Shown in pieces: positions 48,688-60,726 of a stretch of DNA of 64,000 bases. Source of the stretch: Whitmania pigra. Its lineage: Eukaryota > Annelida > Clitellata > Hirudinida > Haemopidae. The translations under genes were made by a program, and so were the position numbers. Below the pieces are notes generated by a model. It saw only the letters and a list, made by a program, of their open reading frames with translations, made no database searches and was not told the origin of the DNA. Each line of letters starts with the position of its first letter. Positions within the stretch are counted from its first letter, which is position 1. The stretch is taken from the NCBI GenBank assembly GCA_021613335.1, contig JAJTWR010000260.1, positions 1,010,001-1,074,000 of the forward strand, in the 5' to 3' direction.

Positions 48688-48707
48688 CATAATAATAATA
48701 ATACTAC

Positions 48708-48740
<33 letters not shown>

Positions 48741-48795
48741 ATAATAATAATCAATAATAATAATAATAATAATAATCATAATGGTAATGATGATA
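47980..48795. repeat. AAT/AAG-type microsatellite, about 800 bp
   Basis: A long imperfect run of AATAATAAT with interspersed AAG and AATAAG units. The minus strand stays open in two frames of 156-199 codons made only of Y, I, L, S and F; these are repeat artefacts. Confidence 0.97.
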
Positions 48796-48884
48796 ATAAT
48801 ATTTTTGTTTAAAAATAATAACTGTCGTTGCAATATGCAATTCATTTAACCTACTTTAATATTAATTAGAAAAATAGACACTTA

Positions 48885-48960
48885 AACTAATCCTAACCCT
48901 AATCTAAACCCTAAAATTGTTAAATTATTAACCCTAACACTAACCCAACCTTAACCTCAG
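48885..48960. repeat. Degenerate telomere-like repeat (CCCTAA)n
   Basis: Imperfect runs of CCTAACCCTAATC, AAACCCTAAA and AACCCTAACACTAACCC resemble the metazoan telomere unit TTAGGG read on the other strand. It is interstitial and adjoins the microsatellite. Confidence 0.65.
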
Positions 48961-49009
48961 ATATTAAGTTATTAAAATACACTGCAACCGGCAAACATGG
49001 TCGGATGAT

Positions 49010-49085
49010 ACTAAGAACCCCCACAGCAGGAACCGAACGCGCGCCGTCGTCGAGCGAGACGAGTCCTCAGCTATTATACCACTAT
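49010..49085 (-). mobile_element. tRNA-like sequence (SINE head or tRNA pseudogene)
   Basis: On the minus strand a TATAGTGGTATAAT A-box-like start is followed at proper distance by GCGTTCGGTTCCTG, a B-box-like sequence. The overall length is tRNA-like and the A-box resembles Asp/Gly tRNAs. The acceptor stem does not pair well. A 22-bp repeat with ACTATACCTATATGAC follows (49075-49141). Confidence 0.4.
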
Positions 49086-49140
49086 ACCTATATGACTATA
49101 ACACTATACCTACATGACTATAACACTATACCTATATGAC

Positions 49141-51506
49141 CAGTGTTACCGTAAGTACTCCAAAAATGTACTTAAGTATAAGTACAAAGTAACTGGGGCT
49201 GAAGGTACTTATAAGTACAGGTAGAAGTACGTTGTAGGCAATGTACTTAAGTACAAGTACAAGTATTTTTGAATGTTTAAGTACAAGTACTTTTGGGGAC
49301 CTTCATTGATCAGAAATAATATTTGTTATCTTCAATACAATGTTAATACAAGTATAACAAAATTTATATTTATCAATAAAATTGTTTATTCTTCTTTAAA
49401 AGAATCATTGTTTCAAAATATTTGACACACAGTCTGTTACTGCTGTATAGTCAGTGAAAGACCAGCTTAACTGAATAGTCTTTCAACAGGTGTAGATGAT
49501 GGAATGTTGAGTTGAACTTGAGAAATACTTTTTGACTGCTTGATATCTAGAAATAGTATGGTATGTAATGTTGGAAGAATGAAACAAAAATAAGCTCCAG
49601 ATGTGTCTTTTTGTAAATTGTCTAGAGCTTGTGCAATTGGTCTCATTACTTCAATCCATTCCTACAAGCAGTGTTGTAAAAATTACCTCATTTCGGTAAC
49701 TAGTTACAAGTAAAAGTAATACCTCAAAAAGCTACTTAAGTGTAAGTAAGAGTATTGTCTCAAAAATTTACTCAAGTAAAAGTTAAAAGTTACAGAGTCT
49801 AAAAGTTACTTTTAAGTAAAAATTACAAGTAACTTTGATGCCGCCATTATTGTGATCATACATCATTCCGTATTATTTAAAAGAAATTGTTTCTCTTATC
49901 GTTAAAACAATTACTGGTATTAACTGCTAGTACTAACAGTCATTAAGTAATAACATTTGAACTAATGCATTCTTTTGGTGTTTTTATTATTTATTACATT
50001 ACAATCACAAATTTTTGTTAATTTTTAACATAACTAAGTCCTCGAATAGTTTGTCACTCATTATGGTCCTTCAGCTGTTCTTTGTCATACCAGCAGAGCT
50101 GAATAAACGTTCAACAGCTGCACTAGCTGGCAGAGGAGTGTTCAACTGGATAAATAATTTCTTCAGGGTATCGCTTCCAGTAATAATGTTCATGTCATCT
50201 GATCGGTCTCGAAGATACTGCATCAGAATATCAGTTGACCTTGTGCAATTGAAGAAACTCTCTTCAATACTGTCAGCATCAGATGAACGAGAGCTCAAAG
50301 CTCGTCCATCTTTGGTGCATTAGAAGATGCTATTTTGGCTACCAGTTTCTCATCAAGCTTGACAATCGTTAGCAACAGATATACCCTATTCCTTAATTTC
50401 TGTTGGATGCATGCGTTCCACGTGCTTCTTCAAGTTAGATGAAGAACCTTCATATGCTGAACATGTAGTTTATGTTTCTGTTGGCAGAGTAGGCATGCAT
50501 ACTTATATGATTTTTCTTTGATTGAAATCTGAACATTTTGTTCAAATACGGCCACGGACTATCTTCACCCTTGTTCCTCTTAGCTTCGCTAAAGACACTA
50601 AAAATGGCTTCAAATGAATCCATACTACGATATATTAAATCTTATATTATTATATGTATATAATATTATATATTAAAAAACTTCGGTATGACTAATCAAC
50701 AATTTCCGATTTAAAACAAAAACGACCGGCGATAACCACAATAACAAAAGAGCGATGATCGGGAAGGGGAAGGTTCTCGAACGAACCAAAGAATAACATC
50801 TAGAATTTAAATTTTTTTAAAATAAATTAAACTAATTTAAAATGTTATTTATGTTACTTTGTAACGTCTTGCGCCAAAAAGGTAACGAATTAAAAGTATG
50901 ACCAAAAATAGTAATTTGTTACAAGTAAGAGTACAAAATTTTTTTTGTAATTGTTACAAGTAAAAATTACCAAAAAATGTAATTAATTACAGTAACGAAT
51001 TACATGTAATTCGATACTGCACAACACTGCCTACAAGAACGTGAAATCTTGAGAGCTAAACTTTGGCAGGCGTAAGCTTCAGCAGTTTTTGAACTCTGAT
51101 GCGACGCATTGCTCAAACTGGAACATTTGCCAGCCACTGAAAGATACATTCGCTTGAAAGTCGCATCACTTGCCAGTACTTTATTGGCTTTCGGAACGTT
51201 CAAATAGTTCGGTCATCTTCCAGCAAATGAGAACAATCGACAATGTAAAGAGAACAAAGAAAAAAATAGACAGGCATGTAATAAAGGAAACTCCAAAGAT
51301 TAGAGATCAATTCATTGGCACTTTTATTTTTAAAAAAGAAAATTTAAAAGTACTTGGCCGTAATTAAAATGTACTCACTAATAAGTACATCAAAAATGTA
51401 TTTAAAGTACAAGTACTAAGTACACAATCGTGAAAGGACTTAAGTATTAATACTCAAGTACAACAAATGTACTTAAGTATTCGGCATCACATTCGGTAAC
51501 GCATTC
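49141..51506 (-). mobile_element. Outer hAT element with AAGTACTTAAGTA-rich ends, host of a nested hAT
   Basis: The left end CAGTGTTACCGTAAGTACTC is followed by many copies of GTACTTAAGTACAAGTA. The right side (about 51365-51500) has the same motifs in reverse and ends near ATTCGGTAAC, roughly the complement of the left end. A minus-frame segment at 51040-51203 (KVLASDATFKRMYLSVAGK) looks like a strongly decayed hAT dimerisation region. The exact right border and target duplication are not clear. Confidence 0.6.
49669..51029 (-). mobile_element. Inner hAT element with 8-bp target duplication
   Basis: The ends CAGTGTTGT and ACAACACTG are inverted repeats. The flanks are both CCTACAAG (49661-49668 and 51030-51037), the 8-bp duplication of hAT elements. 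The subterminal regions are rich in AAGTAAAAGTTAC-type repeats. Minus-strand coding remains: an SSNLKKHVERMHP piece with an ACLLC motif (BED zinc finger; near 50395-50500) and LNTPLPASAAVERLFSSAG (hAT dimerisation motif; 50071-50140). The catalytic middle is deleted, so it is non-autonomous. Confidence 0.88.
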
Positions 51507-52100
51507 TATTAGGATTTGGAACCTATGATACAAATAAACATATCCATATGTACTTCTGATCTATTTAAGATCTCAACCAATCCACAGCGTGCGTTTATGA
51601 ATATTAATCAGCCATGGCTGATGCTGGTTAGGGCTTGGAAAAACGTCTCCCGCCCCATAAATCTGTCACTGGATGGGGGCACCTTAATGTGCAAATCCCA
51701 TATTGAATTTTATTATTATATTTATTGCAAACATTAAAAGTCCATATTGACATTGAAAATTCGATGTGATTTTCAATGACAGACTTTTTAGTTTAATATT
51801 TAATTTTATAGTTCAGTCACCAAGTAATTATTTTTATATACATTTAAGAAGAACTCTTTTTGTTTGCCTTCATTCGATTCGAAAGAATTCTGATTTCTAT
51901 GAAAGATAAAGATGAAGCGAGAACTTGAAAATGTGAATATAAATTATTTTATGAATTTTTAATAAACATTTACCATTACTTCGACCTATGCAATCTCATT
52001 TACAAATTAAGTTCAGAAAGCAATTATGTTGCATTCACGAACAATACATAATACTGTTTTTTTCACTTTTACTCATTTACGTTATTGACCAACGTTTGAA

Positions 52101-55100
52101 ATGATTTTTATGTTGGTTAACATTTTAGTATGCTTTGAAAATGGTCCTGTTTTAGCCCAAGCGTAAGCATAACATAAACACAAACTTAAATTTTAGTATG
52201 GTTTTATGTTATAAGGAACGATTTTAAAAATATTTTGGAAGTAATATAGACATGACATTCACGAAAATGTAATTTTATTTTCTTATTATAATAAATACAT
52301 ACTCTAATATAGTAAACCATTACAATGAGATAGAATTAACTGGTGATTAACATGAACATTGGATGAAACTAAGTTCAGGAAATTAATGTCAGGAAAACCG
52401 ATTTATTTGAAAAGAATTAACTCAATTAACTTTGAACAAGATGACCTGCTCGCCATTTTGTTAGATTTTAGAGGTTGTTTAAAAAAGTACAAAGTTTCAA
52501 TTCTTCAAAGGTTAAGAAATACATAAGAACTAAAACTCAGCTAAAATTTCTATGTTACGGATATTATTAATCCAATCTTTTATTGAATCACTTTTAGCCT
52601 TTGCTACTTATATTATGTATTCTTCTAATCTGAATCAAATGGCATGGGGTTCGGAGTTCAATCTTAAGGATTTGCTTGTAGAGGTGAAATTTTTGTATAG
52701 GCTCTACACTACGAAGGCAAAATCAAATGCATTGACGTGACAGGAGGAGTGAAACTTACAATTTAGATTCAAATATTTTTCTGCTTATCCATCATTCTTA
52801 CTCCGAAGTTGTATTTTCAGTTTGTTAGCCCCTTTCTAATGCCTTATGAATTAGTAAATAAGAGTCTGTTTGTAAGCTATTCATAACTAAATTTAATTCA
52901 AGGTGTGTCATGTCCATTGGTGAAGCAGTTTCATTTCATTCACTGATGAGTGACTGATACTGAATTATTGTTTTGGGATTTTTAAATAGTTTTTGTTACA
53001 GTCTTGTAAACATTGTTCAATTGTTCAACAGTCCATTATTATCTGACGTTATCCACGGTATCTTGAGCAAGTCCGTGACAAAGAAACGTGTTAGACCCCT
53101 GTTTGATCAAGGTGGACTTTAGAAAAAAATCGTTATAAATAAAACTGTTTATTAAAATAAAAATATTACTACATGTTAATATATAACATTATATATATAT
53201 ACATATATAATATATAATTTCTTTCAGATCGCCCACTTAGCATTTTTGTCAATGTCAACATCTACGACATTACCTCCATTAAAGAAATGGAGGAAGTGAG
53301 ATGTTTTAATAACTGTAAATTCTTCAATTTGTGTGGAAATAAAATTTGTCTTTTTATTAACAACTTCTTAAAAGTCGTCTAGTGATTTACATTTAACAAA
53401 CTTTTTATTATGTGAAAATCAGCTTATAAATTTTATATCTTCTTACAAAATTTCTATTTCGTAATTTGGCAATTTATTAGCTCATATTTTTTTTATAGTT
53501 AATATCAATAATAATTAAGCAAGATGCTTTACTGCAATAAATATCATAATGTTCACTTAGATAATCAGATAACCTAATAATGTTATCCTCGTCATAAATA
53601 AGAAAAATGCGTATAAATAAATTCCATGCTTTGTATTAAACGCAGAAAAATTTGAACAAAAAATTTCTTTATTCTTATAATAAAATTCTCCAGGAATACT
53701 CGCTGATTTGTGTCGTTAAGCAAACATGGAAGGATGATAGATTGGCCTATACCAACTACAATGGAAGGTTTAATTAACATTACAATAATGTTCATTGTGA
53801 AACATGTTTAACAAGATTTGATAACGTTTTGATTAATAAAAATGTTGCCACTTCCAAACTTCTAACCCAAGCATTACATGTCTTGAATATTATGCTCAGC
53901 ATACCATTGAACCCCAACCAAGTTGATCGAATTTGGATACCAGATCTGGTTGTGAGGAACTTGAAGTCGGGATTCCTAAACCAAATAACGGTTCCAAATA
54001 GACAACTATTAATTTCTCCTGATGGGACAGTTATCTTCAGTCAACGTCTGAGTATGACTCTCATTTGTAGAATGGTACTTGATATGTTTCCAATGGACAA
54101 CCAGACCTGTCATATGGAATTTGAGAGCTGTTAGTCTATCGTAATTCGTTGCATATTGAACATCTAATTAGACCAAAAAATAATGTACTTAAAGATGGGT
54201 ATCCCATTGAACACGTTAACTTATACTGGGATGACAAAACTCCTGTTTCTTTGATTGACGAATTAAATTTGAGAGAATACGAAATAACTGAAATAACACA
54301 GTCTGTTTGCCTGTTGCAATTTAATCAAACAGGTTGGTTGTGTTGCGATTGTGTCACCTCTCATAAAATGCTTAAATATGAATAATTTATAAATAAATTT
54401 TACTGTCGATTTTAAGTCCTTGTTTTACAAATTTTGAATTCAACTTAAGCTGAACTTCAAAAAAATTCTTCCGAATTTCTTTCTAAATTCTCCCGAAATC
54501 AGTTTGACATCATTTTTATTTTAGAAGGATATCTCTAACCAAATGAAGGGTAAAACTTTTAGTAGATATTTCATTACTGACTTCAGTTAATGTCCCTCTA
54601 TTTTCCATTTATTTTAAATTGGTAATTATGATTACAATTTAAATATAAAACACTAAATTGTTCAATATTTCAGGGAATTATTCCTGCTTAAGAGCATATT
54701 TTAAATTAAAACGCCTTGTAGCAGCTTATGTAAAGAGTACTTACCTGCCTAGTATTCTGGTTGTAATGCTTTCGTGGGTGTCATTCTGGATCGATCCTGC
54801 TGTTGTTCCAGCTCGTACTTCTCTCAGCCTCCTGACAGTCCTCACTATTACAGCCCAAAGTGCTTCCTTGCCCAAAAGCGCTGGGCCATTCACAAAAGCT
54901 CTCGACGTCTGGATGACATTCTGCGTCCTCTTTGTTTTTGCCGCTTTTTTGGAGGTCCTCGGCGTCAATACTCTGTTAAGACATATTAAAAAGGTTAACC
55001 ATTAGAAAGCATATAATTACTGATCACATTTCTGTGTAATTCAGTGGTATTTTCAGGATTCCATCACAAATGAAGAACCTCGCAGAAAATCTAGTGAAAT

Positions 55101-55227
55101 GAAGAGAGGTTTCCTGACTGACCCAGTTAAAATCAGGAAGAGATCAAGGATTATGTTTCCTTTGTCATTCATCATCTTTAATGTGGCTTATTGGTCACAC
55201 TACTTAACGAGATATTCATCATTTTGA
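52101..55227 (+). CDS. Channel copy 5: glycine-receptor-like anion channel subunit
   Basis: Exons: 52101-52162 (probable), 53032-53111, 53228-53295, 53694-53767, 53900-54129, 54195-54332, 54674-54993, 55057-55227. They total 1143 nt in phase, giving about 380 residues. Exon 1 (MIFMLVNILVCFENGPVLAQ) is a plausible signal peptide in the right phase. Landmarks: WIPDLVV in loop A, Cys-loop C-x13-C (MFPMDNQTC), FESYGYP in loop B with the Glu kept, PAR before M2 with Leu 9', TM4 FNVAYWSHYLT. Odd points: loop D reads VVKQTW, so the usual arginine is lysine. The loop C disulfide is C-x11-C with Tyr in place of the aromatic Phe (NQTGNYSC). The TM exon is 12 nt shorter, removing residues of the M2-M3 linker. 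Its TM sequence is clearly diverged from copies 1-4. The gene looks intact. Confidence 0.88.
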
Positions 55228-56319
55228 AATACTCCATTACAGATAGCAAATTACAATTGACAAACTAATGTAAGTTTTCCCAAACTTTGGACTTCAAATT
55301 TCTCAGGCATGGACATTGCGTTTTTTAAATTGTTTTTGCCTTTACAATTTCATTAGGCAAGTTAACTGCATTCCAATGAGGCATTGAAAATTTTATTTGA
55401 AAACCAAACTTGTCAGTTATTTAAAATTTTCATGCAATTTATCATTATCGGCGTTGATGTTCCTGATATAATAATCGACATGTATAAAAATATTTGTGAA
55501 CTATTTATGAGATGATGTAAAATAGTATCTCATTAAAAGTGGATTTTCTGCTGATATGATTATGAATGAAATGAAACCTTGAAGAAGCGCACTATTTTGC
55601 ACATGAATATTCCGCCATAACGTATATCGGCACTGGTTGAATGCATAAGAGGAAAATTACCCTTAACCGAGATGGTTATCATGTTTGGAAAAACAATTTG
55701 CAATTCTTAAACTTGCTCTTCCGGTGATAGTTTTTCTCGGATCTTTGAGTTAATAGACTCTCCCCCTGAATCTCTGGTAAACCAGCCGTTTCTCCAGATC
55801 AAAGCCCAAATGATAGTCAACTCTCAAATGAGATTCTGAGAGACAATTTTTCAAAATTTCCATGAAGCTGAAATTCTCATGTTCAAGTAAATGATACTTT
55901 ACATTTTCAATGGCGCTATAAGAAGCAAGAGAAGGAGAGAACTGTTATGTATATGTTTCGAATATTGCACTAAAAATTTACAAGTCTGAAACAACTATTT
56001 TATTTTAGAATAACTATAGATGGGATAAAAAAGGCCAGTTGTGTAAAATGGGCAGCTCTTAAAAATACTATAAAAGCGAACAATATGAAACCAACTTTGC
56101 ATGAATAATGTTCAGTTGGCGTTTGGTTGTGAAAATAAATTAGTTGACTCGAGAACTAAATTCGTTTAGACGCTTTTTTGTCGTAATCGTCGTTACAGAT
56201 GAGTCGCTAAAATTAATGTCTGTTCGCTGCGTTTGTAGTTACTTGTTTGAAAATAACACTCTTGCGCAGTGTGAGACGAACTTTTACAGGGTCCAAATAT
56301 AGAAGAGTGCCACAAATTC

Positions 56320-56860
56320 TAGTTAGTCCGAGGTACCCTGTTCTGGGGTAAATGGGCTACCTTTTTTGCCTTTGCCACAGGCTGAAACTAAGTCAACTAG
56401 CAAACATAAAGCTAGCTTACAAGCACTTCATATAAGGAGCAGTTGGAACAACGTAAACCGTCAAAGACATCAAAAAAACTAGAAGCAAGAACAATGTCGG
56501 ATCAAAGCGAAGGCTTGCATTTATCAGCAACAAAAAGCCAAAAAATGCAAAAATCCAGCTGTTAATGACGATGATGTTAAGGGCCTATTTTGTCGGGAAA
56601 AATTCAGCATTTCAGTACTTGGCGAAGAATGGATTCAATGCAATGCCTGCAACCAATGAGATTGTACTGAATGTACAAGTTCTGATGACGTTGAATAATT
56701 TTGACGTCTGTAAATTGTGTGCTACTTAAATTTATGTTGAACTGTTAAACGTTTTTGTTGTTTTGACTCATAAACAAATGAGTACAATTGGTTAAAAATA
56801 GTATTATCCTACGTAGCCCATTTTAACCTACAAAAGGGCTATTTTTCAGTCTTTTGTATT
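56320..56860 (+). mobile_element. Decayed pogo/Tigger-like element with PHD-like tail
   Basis: A broken frame near 56575-56730 reads GLFCREKFSISVLGEEWIQC followed by NAC...DCTEC and VCKLC. This is the cysteine-rich C-terminal tail found after many DDE-1 (pogo/CENP-B-like) transposases. It is flanked by GGGGTAAATGGGCTACCTTT (about 56345) and TAGCCCATTTTAACCTA (about 56814), inverted copies of one motif. A third related motif lies at about 56021-56055. The catalytic core is missing. Confidence 0.6.
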
Positions 56861-57129
56861 TAAACATTTAGTTTAATACTTTATGCATGCTACAAAATGA
56901 AATGATCAAGCCCTGTTGTATTTACTAAATCGATTTTCACAAAGCTATTATAATCAACTATGCTAATTTCCCCAAAATGTTACATTTTCTGTGAGAATTA
57001 GGATTCACAAATTTCACTAAAATTCGTTTTCACTTTTACTCATGATGCATTATCAGCTTCGGTTTAAAATGTTTATATTAGCGTTTTGTTTATCGTAAAC
57101 GTACGTTTTGTGAACAGGATTAAGACACA

Positions 57130-60100
57130 ATGTTTATTGCACTTAGTTCTGTTTATGTTTCGTTTTGCTTTTGGAGTGATATCGTTCAGTGTCAAAAGTT
57201 AGATTTTTCTCGAGCAAATAATTTTTGTGTTTATCTTGGCGCACTAAAAATGAAATGAAGTAATTAATTTGCTATAAATATTTAATCTAATATATATGTG
57301 CGAAAGTTAAACATGTGAAATTATGCATGTGTTTTTGTTATATGCTAACTAATTAAATTTAACATTTTAATAAAAATATCTCGTTCCTTTATTTAATTAG
57401 ATAACCAATCAATGTTCAGCAAGAGCAGGGGCATCCAAAGTGCGGTCCTCTAAGGTCTCTAATCCGGCCCGCGAAGCTCTCCTTAAAAAATTAAAACAAA
57501 AGTAGCCTGCGCAAAGCATACAGAAATCTTCCAAATAATATATGCATATATATACAACGATATGCAAATATATTTACTTAGTTTATGATAACTCTGACTA
57601 TCTCGATGCATCTTCTTCGAAAATCCACTTGACCCTGTCATTAAAGACTTGCCTCCCGACCTACAAATGGAAGTTATCGATTTGCAATCCAATAACATCC
57701 TGGACAGATTTAAAGAAGGCAACTTGATCGAACTCTTATGATCAGAACCATTCATTTTGAACCGCAGTTAGATAGAAATATGTCAGAAAGACGACAATTC
57801 CACGTTTCTTGCATTAATCAACATTAACGAAAAACCATGTCACTTGATATTCTGATTGCAATTCTGCACTATATCAGATCTCAGGAATAGCCTGTTTACA
57901 GTTATTCATTTGTTGTCTTTTTGATAAATTGCAAAGATTTACTAAATCTTGCATCTTAGCTCCACAATAAATAGCTTTATTATTAATTTACCGTAATTTA
58001 GTCAATTTAAGTTTTTTTAAATTTGGTCGGCTGAGACTTCGGAAGTCAGCTAAAAATCCTCGGAGTTTCCTGACCTAGAGATTTTTTTCTTAAAAAGCGT
58101 CTGCATTCCTCTGCGTTTTCTTGTATAATTTATTGCTTGAGCAATATCATTTTTTTTATTATTATTAATTTCTGAGTAATTTTGAAATTATGAAATCGTA
58201 CTAGCTATAGGCAAAATAATGCTTTTGTTGGCAGATCTTTTTCTGATGTTGTGGGAGAGGTTTTGAAGAATGCTGAGAACAAAAGTAGAATTAGACCTTT
58301 GTTAGACGAAGGTAACAATTGAATTCTAGTACTATTGCTATTTGTTATTATTAATTAATACCTACTTAGTTTTATTAAAAATGTTGGTAAGTTACGAACG
58401 CCGATGCAAATAAACTTGTAAATTACAAAAATATTGTTTCAGGTCGAACACTGCAAGTTTTCATTAACATTAACATTAATGAGATCACCTCCATAAGCGA
58501 ATCTAAAGAGGTTATATATTAATATATTTTTTTAACTAAATTAATATTTAAGGTGCGACTTTTTTTTGCGACTTTGTTAAAGTTGCGAGGTATTTGTTAA
58601 AATGAAAAAACAAATTATGAAATGTAATCAGAGGCAAGAGATATGTTTGCTTTTAAATAATGCACGCTGCTCTACTAATTTAAAAAGAATCAGATTACTT
58701 TGATAAAGAAAATATTCATATAATGCTTGGTAGCTTCAGCCTAACTTAACCATTTCATTCTGTGTGTTATATGCAAACTATTTCAATATTCTCTGAATCC
58801 TTTTAAACATTTTTTTTTATAAAAATATGAATTTCGCTTCCAAAGTCATCTTAACTATTTTAGGAATATTCTCTGATTTGCGTTCTCAGACAAACCTGGA
58901 AAGACGAAAGACTGGCTTTCCGTGGGTTCAACAAGAGGTATTTGATAGATTTTGTCAATTATGTAATTTTGGTTTTTAAGTGTTTTTTAGTTGAACATAG
59001 AAATTCATACTTATATGCTTAGGACTATCTGACTAAACTTTGTGAATATATTTGTGTTTTGTTTTAAATTATTTAATAATTAGACATATTTGACCAGTGT
59101 TCCTTTGAATTTCGATGAATACGACCGAATATGGACACCTGACCTGAATGTGAGGAATTTAAAGAAAGGATCACTACATCAAGTTACGGTAGCCAATAGA
59201 CAAATAAGACTTTCTCCTGATGGAGCTGTTCTCTTCAGCCAGCGTCTGAGTATGACACTTATATGTAAGATGTTTCTTGATCTCTTTCCAATGGACAATC
59301 AGACCTGCTACATTGAATTTGAGAGCTGTAAGCTGTGGACAATTAGTGCCTATTTATTTAAAAATTTAAATAAGCAATGACTTAACTCACAACAGATGGT
59401 TACCCCATAGAGCACGTTAAATTAAACTGGGATGAAAAATCGGCACCGGTTGATTTGCTCGACCAAATAATTTTACAAGAATATGAGATAACTGAAATAT
59501 CATATGGAGTGTGTGTCTTAAGATTTGCCCAAACAGGTTACATTTGTTTTTTAAAGTTTCGACAAAAATTGCGAAAAGACAGAAAATTGCTCAAAAACGA
59601 AATAAAGAATAATCGCATAATAAATGCTGACGTTGACGATTCATTGGAAAACGTTGATAATAATGATAATGAGGCAAAAGACACAGCTGTTTTGGTGCGG
59701 CACTAAAAGTCATAGAACATTCATGTGTTAATCATTTGGACAATCGTTTTCACAACGATGTTCAACATCCAATGGCAACACAATACCCACGAAGGTGGAG
59801 GAGAAGAAACAAAAGTTCTGACTTTGATGAGACACGAAGCCTTATTCAGGTCGATCAACAACTCGACTGGAATCATTTCGAAAGATGATCAGAGAAGGAC
59901 ACTACCGGACGAGCGGTTCTGTTTATTCATCAGGAGACAAATTACACAATCACAATCTATAAATTATGTCATTAATATTTATGGTTTTGGCTTCGGTTAC
60001 AGAATACATTTAACTTGTGGTACTTTTAATAGCTGGTAAGCTGTCGCTATTGTTCAAATTAACATGTAAAATTTCTTAAACTTCTGAAGGTGAATTCTCC

Positions 60101-60726
60101 TGCTTGAAGGCATACTTTCACTTTAAACGTCGAGTCCATGCCTACGTGATGAACACCTATTTGCCGAGTAGCATGGTCGTTGTTCTTTCTTGGTTAGCTT
60201 TCTGGATCGATGCTGAATTAATTCCAGTACGTACTGCCCTTTGCGTCTCAACTCTCCTCACCATCACCGCTAAAAGCTCCGCCGTAGCGAAAAGTACTCC
60301 TTCTGGATTGATTACGAAAGCGAGTGAGGTTTGGATGACAGCATGTCTGACATTCGTTCTTGCTTCATTTGTGGAGTTCGTTGTTGTCAGCACTTTACAA
60401 AGAACGCGAAAGAAGCTTCAGGTTGTTTAAGCAAAAACTTATTTTAACCTAATTTTTTATATTTACTTGATGAAAATATTATTAATTTATTTTGCTGAAT
60501 GTTGCAGAAAAGAATTTCACAAAGAGAAGCAGCGAAACCAAAAGATGAGTCCTTTAGTTTAGAAGCAAGTTTTATCGAAATGAAAAATCGATTTAAAGAG
60601 GATTTCGAAAACGATCCCGGAAAATTGGTCGAGAAAATCTCAAGAATCTTATTTCCTTGTTTTTTCTTTTTGTTCAATATCATCTACTGGGCACATTACT
60701 TGCCTCAATACTCTTCAAGAGAATAA
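57130..60726 (+). CDS. Channel copy 6: glycine-receptor-like subunit with altered pore
   Basis: Exons: 57130-57188 (uncertain), 58235-58311, 58443-58510, 58864-58937, 59098-59327, 59396-59536, 60090-60421, 60508-60726. Exon 1 (MFIALSSVYVSFCFWSDIV) is the best signal-peptide candidate in phase but its donor is weak. Landmarks: VLRQTW, WTPDLNV, Cys-loop C-x13-C (LFPMDNQTC), FESYGYP, loop C C-x11-C (RFAQTGEF), TM4 FNIIYWAHYLP. The pore differs from the other copies: PVR replaces PAR before M2, then TALCVSTLLTITAKSS, with Ala at 2', Cys at 4' and Lys at 14'. It probably still conducts anions because the 0' Arg is kept and no Glu is present at -1', but that is inference. The gene looks intact. Intron 6 contains an unexpectedly open stretch. 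Confidence 0.88.
57425..57741 (+). mobile_element. hAT transposase fragment in upstream part of channel copy 6
   Basis: GCAGGGGCATCCAAAGTGCG near 57426 and CCGGCCCGCGAAGCTC resemble a hAT terminus (CAGGGG...GGCCCGCG). The frame 57604-57741 reads FFENPLDPVIKDLPPDLQME and VIDLQSNNILDRFKEG, the pattern of SCAND3/FAM200-type hAT transposases (FxNPF, LQxELIDLQ, DxxLxxxF). Only this C-terminal part is kept. Confidence 0.75.

Noticed and set aside
52552..52740. Hydrophobic 62-codon frame as alternative signal-peptide exon of channel copy 5
   Set aside because: Its usable donor is in phase 0, whereas exon 2 needs two bases from the previous exon. The 52101-52162 candidate fits.
59725..60039. Independent small gene within intron 6 of channel copy 6
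   Set aside because: No recognised domain, no clear start context; reported only as an unexplained open stretch.
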